64,000 bases of DNA from Linnemannia schmuckeri. Taxonomy: Eukaryota > Mortierellomycota > Mortierellomycetes > Mortierellales > Mortierellaceae. Positions 48,001-59,373 of the stretch are shown one piece after another. The notes below the pieces were generated by a model. That model saw only the letters and a program-made list of their open reading frames with translations. It did not search any database and was not told the origin of the DNA. The stretch is taken from the NCBI GenBank assembly GCA_029449235.1, contig JANATG010000010.1, positions 1,550,001-1,614,000 of the forward strand. Direction: 5' to 3'. The position numbers were made by a program, and so were the translations under genes. How positions within the stretch are numbered: position 1 is the first letter of the stretch; each line of letters begins with the position of its first letter.

Positions 48001-50588
48001 AAGAGAGTCAGGAACCAGGAACGCCAAAATCAAGGGCGGGAAAAGAAGAGGTGAGAGGTAAGCAAGGAAGGAGAAATAAAGCAGCAAACTAGAATGTTTA
48101 ACGCTGCCAATGCCCCTTCTCTTTCCTCCTTCCTACCATCCTGGATGTCTTGGATATTCGCCTTGATCCTGGCTCTTTCAATTCACTTTGCAAAAAAAGC
48201 TTTAGACCTTTCCGAAGCATTATTTTTTTTCTTGTTCCGAAAAGGATATCAGAAACTCTAAAAAGGACGCCTGTCTTTCCTTTTGGTTTCAGTCGTGGAG
48301 GGGTCCGAAGAAAAAAAGAACTTGAACCTGAACCTCACAAGCGCGCGCTCGTCTGGGTGACTGTCTTTAAAGTGCGAAGAGGTCAAGAAAGACCTTGTCT
48401 GGCTGAAACTGGAGTAAAATTGGTCCTTGAAAAAAATCCCCTCCATCCCCACCTGAGTGACACTACTGGTTCAAATAAACGGCGAACAAACGAGTTGGTG
48501 GAAAAGGTGGGGAGAAGATGGGGAGAGAAAACGAGAAGGGATAGAGAATATAGAGAGGTAAAATGCGTTTGCCACCAAAATATTTGATGCAAAAAAAGCT
48601 AAAATACCATCCAACGGATTGCAAAGCAATCTTGTAAGCTGCAGATCTTTTCAACTATTTTTTTTGCCACTCATGCTCAGTATTAGGATTGAACCCAACT
48701 TTACTCTTGATTACCTGTGCTCAAGAACAAACAACTCCAATCAGGTAATCAAACACAAGATGTAGAAGGGCATCCTACGGTCATCAGACACTCAAACAAC
48801 ACTATAGCACCGTTTGTCTTTTCCTTTCCTTCTGTCATATAGGACGATGAACGACCTGTATTTTGTTATGCGTTAAGGAGAAGTCAAGGAGAAATCAAGG
48901 ATAAGTTGCAACATCGAAAGAAGGAAGGAAAGAGAAGCAAGACACAAGTGATTGAGTGTGGGAAGGGAAGGAGAGTAATCCGAGGAGGAAGAAACATGAC
49001 GGAGTGGTACGTATTTTCCATGAACCAAGCTCAGGTTTGGATTTGGGTACGAATTGTTTTCTTCCTTCCTTGGTCATATCCCGCACTTGTTTGTGAGAAT
49101 CATTAGGTAGGTTATGGGAGTTACTTTCAGTCCCAAGTACAGGGTCAACGTTCAGGGGAATATGGGAATAACAAAAGGAACCAAAATGGATGCGAGCGTG
49201 GAGCACGCCAGTCGACGTTGCGTTATGGGGCGAGGGAGGGAGAAAGGGAGAGAGAGGGTTCAGCGCCAGTCCATCGCTTGCAGGAAAAAAGCGTCAAAAC
49301 CGGTTCTTGAAATAAAAAGAAGCGTGGAGCAGGCGTACGTCCAAAAGCGAAGAGGGTTCAATACGATGGGAAAAAATGAGCACAGGAAAAGCGAGAAGGC
49401 CAAGAGAAAAGATACATACTCAACATCTTGGTACCACTCTCCGCTGGCTCTGCACTGCCGCCGGCTGCTGGATGGGAGAGAGGGCATCTGGCCAATCCGA
49501 CCTGGTGGAGATATCGACATCGACGATTTCCGCGGCGAAAAAAAAAAGAAGTCAATGGCAAGAAAAAAAAGATACCTGTGCTGTCGTACTTGTGCAGATG
49601 TACCCCAACCTAAAAGGACGAACGTTGCATGCATACAGGGAAAAGTCGACAATGAGGAACAATTGAGCACGGTGAGTTGCCGCTGTAGTATTCTCTAGTA
49701 GTCTCGAAAGTAATGTGCATTGCATTGCATATGCTATTCTGGTGGTATGCTATCGTCACTCTCTTTCTTTTTTGACTTTCTCAGGATTGTGTGCCACATG
49801 GTTCAATCACTACCAGATGATAATAACCATGTTGTATAAAAAAAAGGGGTGGCAATCTCTCAAAATAAAAAATAAGCAAACGCCAACTCAGAAAAACAAA
49901 TCAACTGCACAAACAACGGACAGTAAAAAACCAGCCAAAGCACAGCGGAAGCATAGCCTTGGACGACTGTAGTTCAAAAGTATCCGACGATTACATGTAT
50001 TTTATTTTATTTTTTTTCTCTTGCGGCGAGGCTGTAGTGTACATTGTATGTTTATGTATTGTATTCACGCAAATAGGGTGAATTAGACATGATGAAAGAG
50101 ATGATGGAGGTGGATATGATAGTGATGTGTATGTGCGATGGAGAGAGTAAACGAATCGTCCATCGATCCAGTGGACAGTAATGGAACCCTGTAGAACGAT
50201 TGATGATATATTATTGCAATTATTACAAGAAAGCAGCGTCCTGACTGGTGACCCCTGACGGGTTAATGGGCGCTGCGACCTGGTTGGCTCTCTACTTTTT
50301 CCCATTCCTCTTTCCTCTTTTTTCCTTTATTCTTTGTTTGAGAATATTGCGTCCAATACAGTCGATCTGTTCGTCCCTGGTTTGTCTGTCTGCCTGTCTC
50401 TGTTTTTGCCTGCCTTGTCAGTCTACCTGGATCTGCGTCTCTCCCAATTAGATCCCACCAGAACTGTTGAATGCGTTTCTATTCATTTTGTCCTTTTATT
50501 TTGCCTGCCTACAGTCGAACAAAAAAGGAACACTTAAAAAGAAAACCATAAAATAAAAACGGCTTTTTGCTCCCGTTGTTCCTTTCTC

Positions 50589-50627
50589 TTTCCTCTTCTC
50601 CTCTTCTCCTCTTCTCCTCTTCTCCTC
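50589..50627 (+). repeat. tandem 9-mer repeat CTCCTCTTC in the WOPR leader
   Basis: About four copies of TCTTCTCCT-type units at the start of the pyrimidine-rich stretch upstream of the WOPR gene. Confidence 0.85.
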
Positions 50628-50812
50628 TCTTTTCTTCTTCTTCTTCTTCCTCTTCGCCTTTCCACCCCTGTCTGTTTCTGCTCCTTCTCCCTCATTCGTA
50701 CATCTATTCTCGCATCAACTTTTTTTTTCTGCATTGTTCTCATCTTCCTTCTTCTCCATTGTCGAAACTCATTCTTCTCCTTTCCCCTCCACCCACTTCA
50801 ACCTAGCTCGCT

Positions 50813-50846
50813 CCCCCCCCCCCCCCCCCCCCCTTTTTTTTTTTTT
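50813..50846 (+). repeat. poly-C run of 21 joined to a poly-T run of 13
   Basis: Uninterrupted C tract passing directly into a T tract, inside the presumed WOPR leader. Confidence 0.95.
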
Positions 50847-52152
50847 CTTTTTTCTTTTGTTCGTCTCCCCGTTCCTTCCACCAAAAAAGAGTACCGTTGG
50901 TTTCAAGAAACAACTTTATTCACCTCATCCTCATCCTCTCGTTCATCGCCTTTTTTTCCTTCCATCCATTTCCGACATTACCTTGACCAACCTTAGTCTA
51001 GTTTTGTCTTGTCTCATCCCTTCTCAACTCTTTATGTTCCTCGCCTCTTGATCCTTGACACGTAACACATCACATACACATACAAGGTTGGTTTTCACCC
51101 ACACGCTCAAAGCATTCCAACCCCTCCCTTCAGTCCCTCTCTTTTCCTCTGCCCCCAAACTTTACGTGTGTTGACAGATTTGATCAGTCCCTCCCTTCCC
51201 CCCCTCAGTCTCTTTCATGATCACTTCTGTCCTTTTTCTACCTCTTGTGCCTGAATCGAAGGATGTCTTTTCTAGAACGACAAACTGGTTGATCGCACGC
51301 TCCCTGTCCCTTTCTTCCTCCTTCCTCTTCCCCTTTCTCTTTCTCTTGAGTCCAATCAATTGATCGTTTCTCAATTGCTATCCTACGCTCCTCTCGTTTT
51401 TTGTTCGTCCGCCTTCATTTTTTTGTCTCCATTCATACTCTTTGTGCAACCAACCCGGAGAGAACAAGATGGCCTCTCCAATTGCTCTCGTTGCCTCTTT
51501 TTTTTTTTTTTTTTTTTTTTTGCTTTGGTGGCGATCTGAACAATATTCACGCAATTCATTCGTTTGCTCAAATGGGATCCGAGAACGATAATGACCTGTG
51601 AAGAATATTTTGAAAAGAGGAAAGTGGAACACAACAAAAAAAGAAGGGGTGTAAGAGGCGATCACCCCTGACCTTGGCAGTATAGACCCTCCAGGGGTAA
51701 AAAGTGGGGAGGTAGCAAAGTTACGCAACGAAGGAGAGGATAACGTCAAACAAAGCGATGTCAGTCCAAACTCCTGAGTCTGTCCAAAGGAATCAAAAAC
51801 TATGGAGCAAGAGTTTCGCTTTTCACCCTTGTCTTCTTTTTCTCCTCCTCCTCTCTTCTTCCTTCGCAAGAGCAGGAACCGCTCCCCCTTTTGTGTTGAG
51901 CACGGATGCTCCTTCTTTCTCCCACCCATTGAGTGAATTGCAATCCTCTTTTAGTACGCGCTGTTGATCTATCTCCCATCCTTTTGCTGCATTGTTTTGA
52001 ATGGGAGCAATTTCTACTTGATTGACCTTGAGGGTTCTTGAAATCAAAAAGAGCTGTTTCTGTGTTGTTCCATACAAAACCACTGTTTCGTTCCTCCACC
52101 AAACTCTCTTTTCTCTCTTTCTCTTTCTCTTCTTGACGCTTCTCCTTTTTTT

Positions 52153-52215
52153 ATGCGATCTTCATGTGCTAATCCTCTTCCTCTCTTTTCTCCAACACCA
52201 TCATTACGCTTCTAG
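52153..52215 (+). promoter_or_regulatory. upstream open reading frame before the WOPR gene
   Basis: A 20-codon ATG frame ('MRSSCANPLPLFSPTPSLRF') ends with TAG at 52213-52215, eight bases before the WOPR ATG at 52224. If the leader is transcribed as proposed, ribosomes would meet this ATG shortly before the main start. A shorter one (six codons) begins at 52001. Confidence 0.45.
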
Positions 52216-52223
52216 TGAACATA

Positions 52224-54039
52224 ATGAGCATTGTCGAAACGTTTCACGGTTATATTGAGACCACTCAGGACACGCTGCTCATCTTTGAGGCATGCCGCCG
52301 CGGTCTCTTGCCCCGCATCTGCCGCCGCTTGCAGGAGAAGGAGCGTCGCATTGTCCAGTCAGGAACGGTTTTTGTCTTTGACGAGCGCGAATCTGGCATC
52401 AAGCGGTGGACGGATGGCCTTGTCTGGTCCCCTTCGCGCATACTCGGCAACTTTTTGGTCTATCGTGAGCTTGACAAGCGCAACAGCGGCAAGAAGGATG
52501 CGTCGCCCATTGATCGTGCCGAGCGGTCGAGTTCGAGCGACAACGAGACGGCGATTGAGAAGAACAAGGAGCGTGCGCTTGTGGGGTCGTTGACCAACTC
52601 GTACAGGTTCAAAAAGAATGGTCTGATCAAGAAGACAATGTCGATTGTTGTCAATGGGGTCTCACAGCACATGATCTCGTATTACTCGAAGGACGATGTC
52701 CTTGCCGGAAAACTCCGCACGCCGTCGTCGGTCCCTGAACTTGCCAGCCTGGAGATCAGCCCCGAGTTCCTTATGAAACAGAACTTTCGAATCCCACCCA
52801 CGGTCGAGCAGTCCTATGACCACTGTAAGTCACTACACATAATACTCTCACACGAAACCTCTTCCCCCGACGCCCCACACACCCACCCATTCCCAGTCAG
52901 TTCTCACTCAAACAAGCCTCTCCTTGCGGTGTTGTTACTCGTTTGTCATGGATCTTCTTTTCTACCGAGATCTTCTACAAAAAAAACATTTTCCCTTCCC
53001 TTGGCCATTTCCGCCATGTCTTTGCTTCCCTGTCTATCTGCACACTGAGACTAACCCAGAAACACTTCCTATTCTATTCTCGTTTTCTCTTTCTCTTTCT
53101 GTATCCCCCGAACCCCATTCTTTTCTAATTCTGTGACCAGTCGCCGACCACATGCACTCGCCTACCTCCAACCATAGCCCCCGAACCCCCAGTGGAGTCT
53201 TCGCCCACACCATGGGCACCAACGGCACCGACTTTTCATCGCATGGGTTCAGTCATCACCCTCGCACCAAGATCGAGCCAGACCTCGTATCGACCTCCCT
53301 CGATGTATTCTCCAAGCCATACCATCAGCAATCACACCACTCTCTCCATCCTCCGCAGAGCTATCATACCCTAACACACTTGGCCAACACCCAGTCCCAG
53401 CAGAACAACACCTCCCATCCCTACAGCTCACACTCGTCTCCCTTCTCTTCCAATTTCGGCTACAACTCGGTCCCCAGTGCTAGTGTTACCTCGGATGTTA
53501 CGTCGAGTACCCCACCCCCACTTCGATACCTCCCCCGCAGCGCGCCTATTCTGCCGTACCACACCCAGGCTTCTTCTCAGTCCACCCCCGCGTCCCAGAC
53601 CCAGCACTCGACCCAACAGTCTCACCATCATCACCAGCAGCAGCAGCAGCAGCAGCCACAGCAGTCGTACATGTCTCACCAGAGGCACAGTATGCCTCCA
53701 GGCCAATATGGGGCCGGATCACAGGCAATGATAATGACCAGCCCCACCCCTGGTTCCAATGGCTCGGGTTCAAACGAGTTTGGTCTTACGATGGGTTATC
53801 AGTCTCCTGCACCGACTGGTGCTTCAAGCACATTTGGCGGTATTTCGGGTCATTCGCCTCAGTTTGACCACTCTCAGCCTTCGTCGCAACAGCAGCATTA
53901 CCATCACTCTCTTCCACCGAGCACACAGAGTTGGGGAGACTTTGGATACTCTTCGTACTCGAGCTCGGCTGCCCTTGGGCCTTTCTCAGATCACCAGCGT
54001 GACCAACAGCCGCATGACCAACACAGCGCATCCCCATGA
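52224..54039 (+). CDS. WOPR-domain transcription regulator (Wor1/Ryp1/Gti1/Pac2 family)
   Basis: Exons 52224-52824 and 53141-54039; 499 aa. Both WOPR halves are present. WOPRa is residues ~1-90: 'FHGYIETTQDTLLIFEACRR', 'VFVFDERESGIKRWTDG' and 'WSPSRILGNFLVYREL'. WOPRb is ~125-200: 'SYRFKKNGLIKKTMSIVVNG', 'HMISYYSKDDVLAGKLRTPS' and 'PEFLMKQNFRIPP'. An acidic Ser-rich linker of ~35 residues separates them. After residue ~205 the protein is His/Gln/Ser/Pro-rich without visible domains, as usual for the family. WOPR proteins bind DNA and control morphology or development: Wor1 white-opaque switching, Ryp1 yeast-phase growth, Pac2/Gti1 sexual development and gluconate uptake. A 316-bp intron separates domain and tail. 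A uORF ends eight bases before the ATG. Confidence 0.95.
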
Positions 54040-55682
54040 CACGTAGTGTAGAATGTTTGCGTGTTTCTTTTTTCTTCTCTCTCAGTTTTTTTTCTTGTAC
54101 TATTTATCTTTCTTGCCCTGTAAAACTTATCGCCCTTTGGATGTGTCCTTTCTTCACACCTAGTTTTTTTTCTTTTTGCTTTTTTTCCCCCTTTTTACTG
54201 CTATTTTTTTTCTTCTTTAGATACTCAGCTTAGCCACTATATTTCTTTCTTCTTCATATCCAAGTTCACCTGCCTGATGCATATGAGAATATCAATGCGT
54301 CCCTTGGCACCTACAATGATACACACTGTTTAAACCTAGCTTGTGCTTTGAATGCAGAAGACGCGATGATCGTTGATGATCAGTGAAAACTAGTGTCCGT
54401 GACTGCCCAATGGTTCGATCTTTGACCAACCAGTGTGGCTTTTCAATTTCATGAATGGTTCCCCCTCCTCTCCGTCATCGATTTATTTTCTTCTCCATCA
54501 TCAATATCCCTCATCCCTGTTCAAAAAGCAAGAACAACAGCAATAACATCCAGAAACAACGACGCCAGCCTTCAACACGAAGAACAACAACAACAACAAC
54601 AACAACAACTGCACCAATAACAATAGCAATAACAACAATAGCAACAACAACAATAGCAACAACAACAATAGCAACAACAACAACAACAACAGCAACAACA
54701 GCAGCAGCAGCAGGGACATCTTTCCTCATCACTCATCTTTCTTTCGTTTATCCAGCTAACTGTGAATCAATTTTCAGCCCTCTCCCTCTACCCTCTCTCT
54801 TTTTCTCGTCCTCCTGAGCCAACGACTACACATTCGCATCCCACATTCACACACACTCATACCCAAAAACTAAAAACAAGAAAAAAAAATACACGCTCGC
54901 TCGTACTTTTCAATTCGCCCTCCTCTTTCTCTGTACACACCCTCCTGTCGTCATATTCGACCACCCTCTCTCTCCGCTCCACTCGACATCCAACTCTTTT
55001 TACACTCTTCAACGTCTCTTTTTTGCGTCCCTCTATCTATCTTCCAATCTGTATTTGTTTCCCGCCAACTCGCGCTCCGTCACAACTTCAAAACTCACAC
55101 ATACACACTACACCGACCCCCGGTCACGCACCTGAAAAGCGCGCCCTCAATATACATCCAGCCAGTTGCACCCTCTCGTTAACTCTTACTCTCACTCTCG
55201 CGCACCGTCATCAAACCTCGGTAACTGAACAAACAGTATTCAACTCCTGTAAGATCCCACCCTGCTTGATAAAGAGCAGCCCATCAACTCCACGAGCCTT
55301 TTCCTTTTCTTGGCCCAATTCTCACGGAAAGAAAGGACTTTATTAGTCTGCATCCATTATTTTGCCTTAGGCTCGTTTCAATCTTACCCATCCCTTTTGG
55401 ACTCCATCTGTGAATCCGCGAGACGACGCTCTGTCCCTATTCACCTACTCACCCATCCCACTTTGTCCCCGGCACCTGCTCTTTCGGCAATCCAAAATAC
55501 ACCACAAGTAACTACCCAGACTCTTGTCGACAAGAAACTTTAGAGAGTTCTACCCCTTCAGCCTTCGTCGACACGTCAACTCTTCGTTTCCCCATCATCT
55601 CCATCTGTCCTTACCACCACCCCTTACCTCCGCAAAAAGTCGATTTCAGTAGACTGATCTCGTCACCCTTCCGATTGGAACA
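54040..55682. other. intergenic region and CT/CA-rich leader of the CNOT11 gene
   Basis: 1.6 kb. T-rich DNA follows the WOPR stop; then come a (CAA)n array at 54580-54710 and a C/A/T-rich stretch to 55682 that looks like a leader. No gene seen. Confidence 0.5.
54580..54712 (+). repeat. (CAA)n-type trinucleotide array
   Basis: About 130 bases of AAC/CAA/CAG units with scattered AATAGC interruptions, upstream of the CNOT11 gene. The opposite strand reads as a long false poly-Leu or poly-Val frame. Confidence 0.95.
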
Positions 55683-58528
55683 ATGATCACGGTGCCCTCC
55701 CAGGAGATTGCCGCTTTTCTCGGGAACCATCTCGACCATGTCCTCCAGCAAGCGGGCCTGGACTTTGTCCAGTCGGTGGCGGCACAACGGCACTTCAAAG
55801 CAGCCTGCTCTTTGATGGATGTTCTCAACTCGGTCCAGTCAGTCCAACGGCAGCTCCAAGTGGTATTACAGGAACGGTACGCCAGCAATAATCCTGACCG
55901 AGGCGATCCTACGTCAGAGGTACGGATATTTACCACTTTTCATTTATGAGCCGACATACAGATGGACCGATAAACAAAAAGTGTGATGGATGGAAAAACT
56001 CATTACGACGACGACACAACTTTCTTCTAAATATTTTAGCCTCGCAAGGTCCGGATAACATCTCTTTATTTGCTTTACAGTCTGTACAGCAGTCTACCGA
56101 TCCACCAGAATCCATTTCTTTGTCTCTTTGTGGACATTTACACGACAGCTCTGCAAAACGACCAGCACCGTCCTGAGCGCTTCGTCATCAGTGTGATTTT
56201 GAACGGGGATGGGGAAGAGGTAAGACAATACTTACAAAAAGGTTACAGGGGGGTTGCAGGATGTGTTGGTAAATTGGATTGAACACATTGCTCACAAGAA
56301 CCATCTGATGAAACTCTCTGGAAACATAAAAACCTTTTTATATTAGTTGGCTCCAAGTACTCCCTCCGAACTGATTGCAATAGCAGACGAAGTTGAGTTT
56401 AAACGAGTTGATCTGGACGCTTTATCACTCTTCTTACCCGAAGTTCCGATAGAGGATCAGATCGCACCTGGAATTGGCTGGGAGATCTTTGAACAGCAAA
56501 AGCGAGGAGGGACTTGCGACTTTCTCAAGGTGCTTGAGGAATGGAAGGAAGGAATAGCGGAGCCTGAATGCAATGGAGCAAGGAAAGTCGAGACTTTGGC
56601 TGGAACGGAGAGTGAAGCAAAGAGTACCTCGGATGCAGCATCTGGAACATTGACAACCGAGGAGTCGACGACAAGCAAACGGTCGCACAATAACCAGCAG
56701 GAAGACGATGAGGAGGAGCTTGAAGAGTGGGAGATTGAGGCCGAGAAGCATCTTCAGGATTCGAATGAAATCGCCCCGGCACCGCCCGTCAAGGTGGCGC
56801 AAAAGTCAAAGAAAGCAGCTGAGATTACCTATAACCGACAACAGATGAACGCGATCATGGAGCAGGCAGTCATTCAGCCATTGTCTTTTGACCAAGAACA
56901 GGTATATTTCTTCCTTTAGAGCTATTTTCAGGTTGGCAATGGTGGCGATGCTGGTGGAGGGGTATACAACAAGGCGATATGATAGAGCACTGACCATCTG
57001 CACTCTTTCATTGCTTTGTCGTTTTCATTTATTAGTTCATGTTGTCGCAATTTACCGTGGATGCAACGCGAGTTCATATTCCTCTGCCGTCCCAGGAGGC
57101 TCTTCCTGGCATTGTTGACAACAACCCTACTATTGCATTCAACCTGCTCCTCTATCTTATCCAACTTTCATCCGATCTGGAAGGCGGTGACAGTGTCGAA
57201 GCCAGTCAAAAGTCCAATGGCACAAAGTCTAACTCCACCAAGGGAAGCGCCAAGAATAGCACAGTGGCAAGTCCAGAGCCATCGATGGTGGACGGTTATC
57301 TGGATACGATGACTCGAGCTAAGCGCCTGACTCTTCACTCACTGGAAGTTGTGAATCGCTTGACAGGAGCAACCACACTCTCTCCTCGCTTCTTACATGG
57401 ATATATCGAGAATGCCATTCGTTGCTGTGAACAGGTTGAGGACAAGGTTGGCCAAGCCCGCGTTGTTCGCATGGTAAACCAGACCCTCTTGTATTGGATC
57501 CCATTTGCCACCATTTTTGATTTTTGTGTGCTTCGCAATCATTTTTTTTCCACTAACGCCACCAAAAATGCCATTCTGGACTATTTTAGCTCTGTGTATT
57601 TTTGCAATCACTTCTGCGGAGCGGAGCGATTACTATTCCAGGCTATTACCATGCCTTGCAAAGCTTTTGCGTCCAGTTCTCCAGAGTCAAGGAAGTCGCC
57701 AACCTATTCCAGGCCTTGGTCGAATACCAGCGAAAGGCTGATGCACAGTCTCCTGTCCAGGTTCAAGGAGTTCCACCACCACCACCATTGACTCAGGTGA
57801 CGCACCCACCCCGGACTCTGACGCAGTCTGCGTCAATGCCTTCTACCCCAACAGCAGATACCCCACCACGGTCATCCTGGCTCTCCAACTCTGGATCGAT
57901 TAGTCATATCAAAACCTCACTCGGCAAGCATACCTCTATGAACGGATTCTCGTCTCCCGGAGCACTTTCGCAGTTTATCCATCCAGGACCAGCCTCTCCT
58001 GCTAGCGGAAATAACAATCAGAATGGAAACCATTCGAATAGCAACGGCAACGGCAACAGCAACAGCAACAGCAACGGCAACAGCAACAGCAACAGCAACA
58101 GCTCGTTTTTTAAGACACACCAGAAGCACTCGAGTCAACATTCATCATCGTCAGGCTCCCTTTTTTCCTCACCCACAGTGATGTCTGCCTCGGTGAACGC
58201 ATTTAACACTGGTCTGGGCAACCCTACGACGTTGACATTGAACAGTGGCAACCTTGGATCTTTGCAGGCAGGTGGACCACGATCCGCCGGTGTGGTGTCT
58301 GGATTGCATTCGAACCGAGATTATGATCTGGATGCTGCGCTGAGGGAGAGCCTGAGAGACATGGAGATCCAGGGAGGGTCATCTCCAGGTGCTGGTTCAG
58401 GACCAGCGTCGCGGACGAGTCGTACCCCCAATAATGGACTTCAGCAACCTATTCATCTCGGACCTAAGGGACTCTCCAATGGGTCTCACCTCTATGCGCG
58501 TGGCCGTGATTCTCGTCGCGGCGGATAG
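55683..58528 (+). CDS. CNOT11: CCR4-NOT complex subunit 11 homologue
   Basis: Exons 55683-55919, 56040-56219, 56347-56901, 57036-57473, 57590-58528; all introns phase 0; 782 aa. Family stretches: 'LYLLYSLYSSLPIHQNPFLC', 'RFVISVIL' and 'LSLFLPEVPI' in the N-terminal part that in animals binds the CNOT1 scaffold with CNOT10; an acidic linker; then the DUF2363 part with 'FTVDATRVHIPLPSQEALPG', 'NNPTIAFNLLLYLIQL', 'LHSLEVVNRLTGATTLSPRF', 'LHGYIENAIRCCEQVED', 'LCVFLQSLLRSGAITIP' and 'FCVQFSRVKEVANLFQALVE'. CCR4-NOT shortens mRNA poly(A) tails. The last ~260 residues are low-complexity, including an Asn-Ser/Asn-Gly dipeptide array, and are an extension compared with animal CNOT11 (~510 aa). CNOT11 is absent from budding yeast, so its presence fits an early-diverging fungus. 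Confidence 0.93.
58036..58101 (+). repeat. AACAGC/AACGGC hexamer array in coding sequence
   Basis: About eleven in-frame hexamers encode an Asn-Ser/Asn-Gly array near residue 630 of the CNOT11-like protein. Confidence 0.9.
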
Positions 58529-59373
58529 ATATCAACTTTGACGACCATCGGATTTATCCTTTTTTTTTTTTTTTTTTTTTTTTCCTTTTCTTTGCACTTT
58601 TTTAATTTTGCTTTTTTTTTTGCTTTTTTTTTTTGCTTTTTTTTTTTTTGCTTTTTTTTTTTTTTTTTTTTTTTTCTTTTCTTTTCTTCTTTCTACTAGC
58701 ATCCATTTTTCTTCTTTCTTTGTATTTGTATTGCTTGTGTAGTTTGTACAATAATTAAAAAGGCATAGCTTGATGGCAGAAGACGAATCGGGACGCACAG
58801 ACAACTGTTGTTTGATGCCTGTGTATTTGTTGGTTTGTTTATTCTTTTCTTTTTTTCTTTTTTTTTTTTGGAGGAGTAAGAAGGAAAGAAGGGAAAAGAG
58901 GTTATCCCTTATTATTATGTGCACCAGTTATGAAGAATGGGCAAAAGGAATTACAAAGAAGAACGAAAGCTTGTTCACATCAAGATCAAGATTAAGAATG
59001 AATGGTTTTCTGCCAATATTAGACCCGTTTTTTACCAAGTGGTAGTTGCACTATGAGACACAGCGTTCAATGTGAATTTAAGCAAGTCTTTTTTTCCGAA
59101 AGAAGAGAGGGCGCAACATGTGATCTCGGAGTGCTAAGCCATCAGGTCCAGCCAGCCTTCAACCCACACTTATTCGTCCACATCCGCCCCCTTTTTTGTG
59201 AAGGAGCCTCTCGGAAAGCAACCAAGCGACGACATCCACTCCCTTCATTCTCAATTCTGAGCCCAGACAACCGAGCCCTATTTAAGTCTTTTTTCTCTTC
59301 TTCTTTTTCGAAATCTCTTTCCTCATCTCTCTTCTTCTCCTCTCCACTCCATCACATTTTTTTTTATTTAATA
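58529..59373. other. intergenic region rich in poly-T
   Basis: T-rich blocks at 58560-58583 and 58611-58676 follow the CNOT11 stop and may hold its 3' end. 59.0-59.37 kb is the promoter and leader of the cytochrome c peroxidase gene. No other gene seen. Confidence 0.5.
59278..59286 (+). promoter_or_regulatory. possible TATA-like element of the cytochrome c peroxidase gene
   Basis: CTATTTAAG lies ~90 bases before the ATG and is followed by a pyrimidine-rich leader, the arrangement expected for a TATA-driven gene with a short 5' UTR. Confidence 0.4.

Larger units (their letters stand above)
42916..52223. other. 9.3-kb gene-poor region between the CH-kinase and WOPR genes
   Basis: 42916-43200 is pyrimidine-rich on the minus strand (kinase leader); 50.57-52.22 kb is pyrimidine-rich on the plus strand (WOPR leader), starting just after an AT-rich 'CATAAAATAAAAA' at 50546. 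Between them are AT-rich and GA-rich patches, a (GA)n run at 43540-43580, tandem repeats at 47.84-48.0 kb, homopolymers and no supported gene. The longest ATG frame, 49114-49698 (194 codons), is Lys/Arg-rich with an overlapping antisense frame and no family features. I see no tRNA or rRNA. Confidence 0.5.

Noticed and set aside
48600..48770. tRNA-like sequence near a GGGTTCAATCC motif on the minus strand
   Set aside because: The T-arm stem does not pair and no acceptor or anticodon stem could be formed.
49114..49698. 194-codon ATG frame in the gene desert
   Set aside because: Lys/Arg-rich, caused by GA-rich DNA, with an overlapping 136-codon antisense frame, no domain and no introns or leader like those of real genes here.
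51378..51929. 183-codon minus-strand frame
   Set aside because: Antisense to the pyrimidine-rich WOPR leader and contains a poly-Lys run from a T homopolymer.
54501..54732. poly-Leu and poly-Val frames
   Set aside because: Reverse-strand readings of the (CAA)n array.
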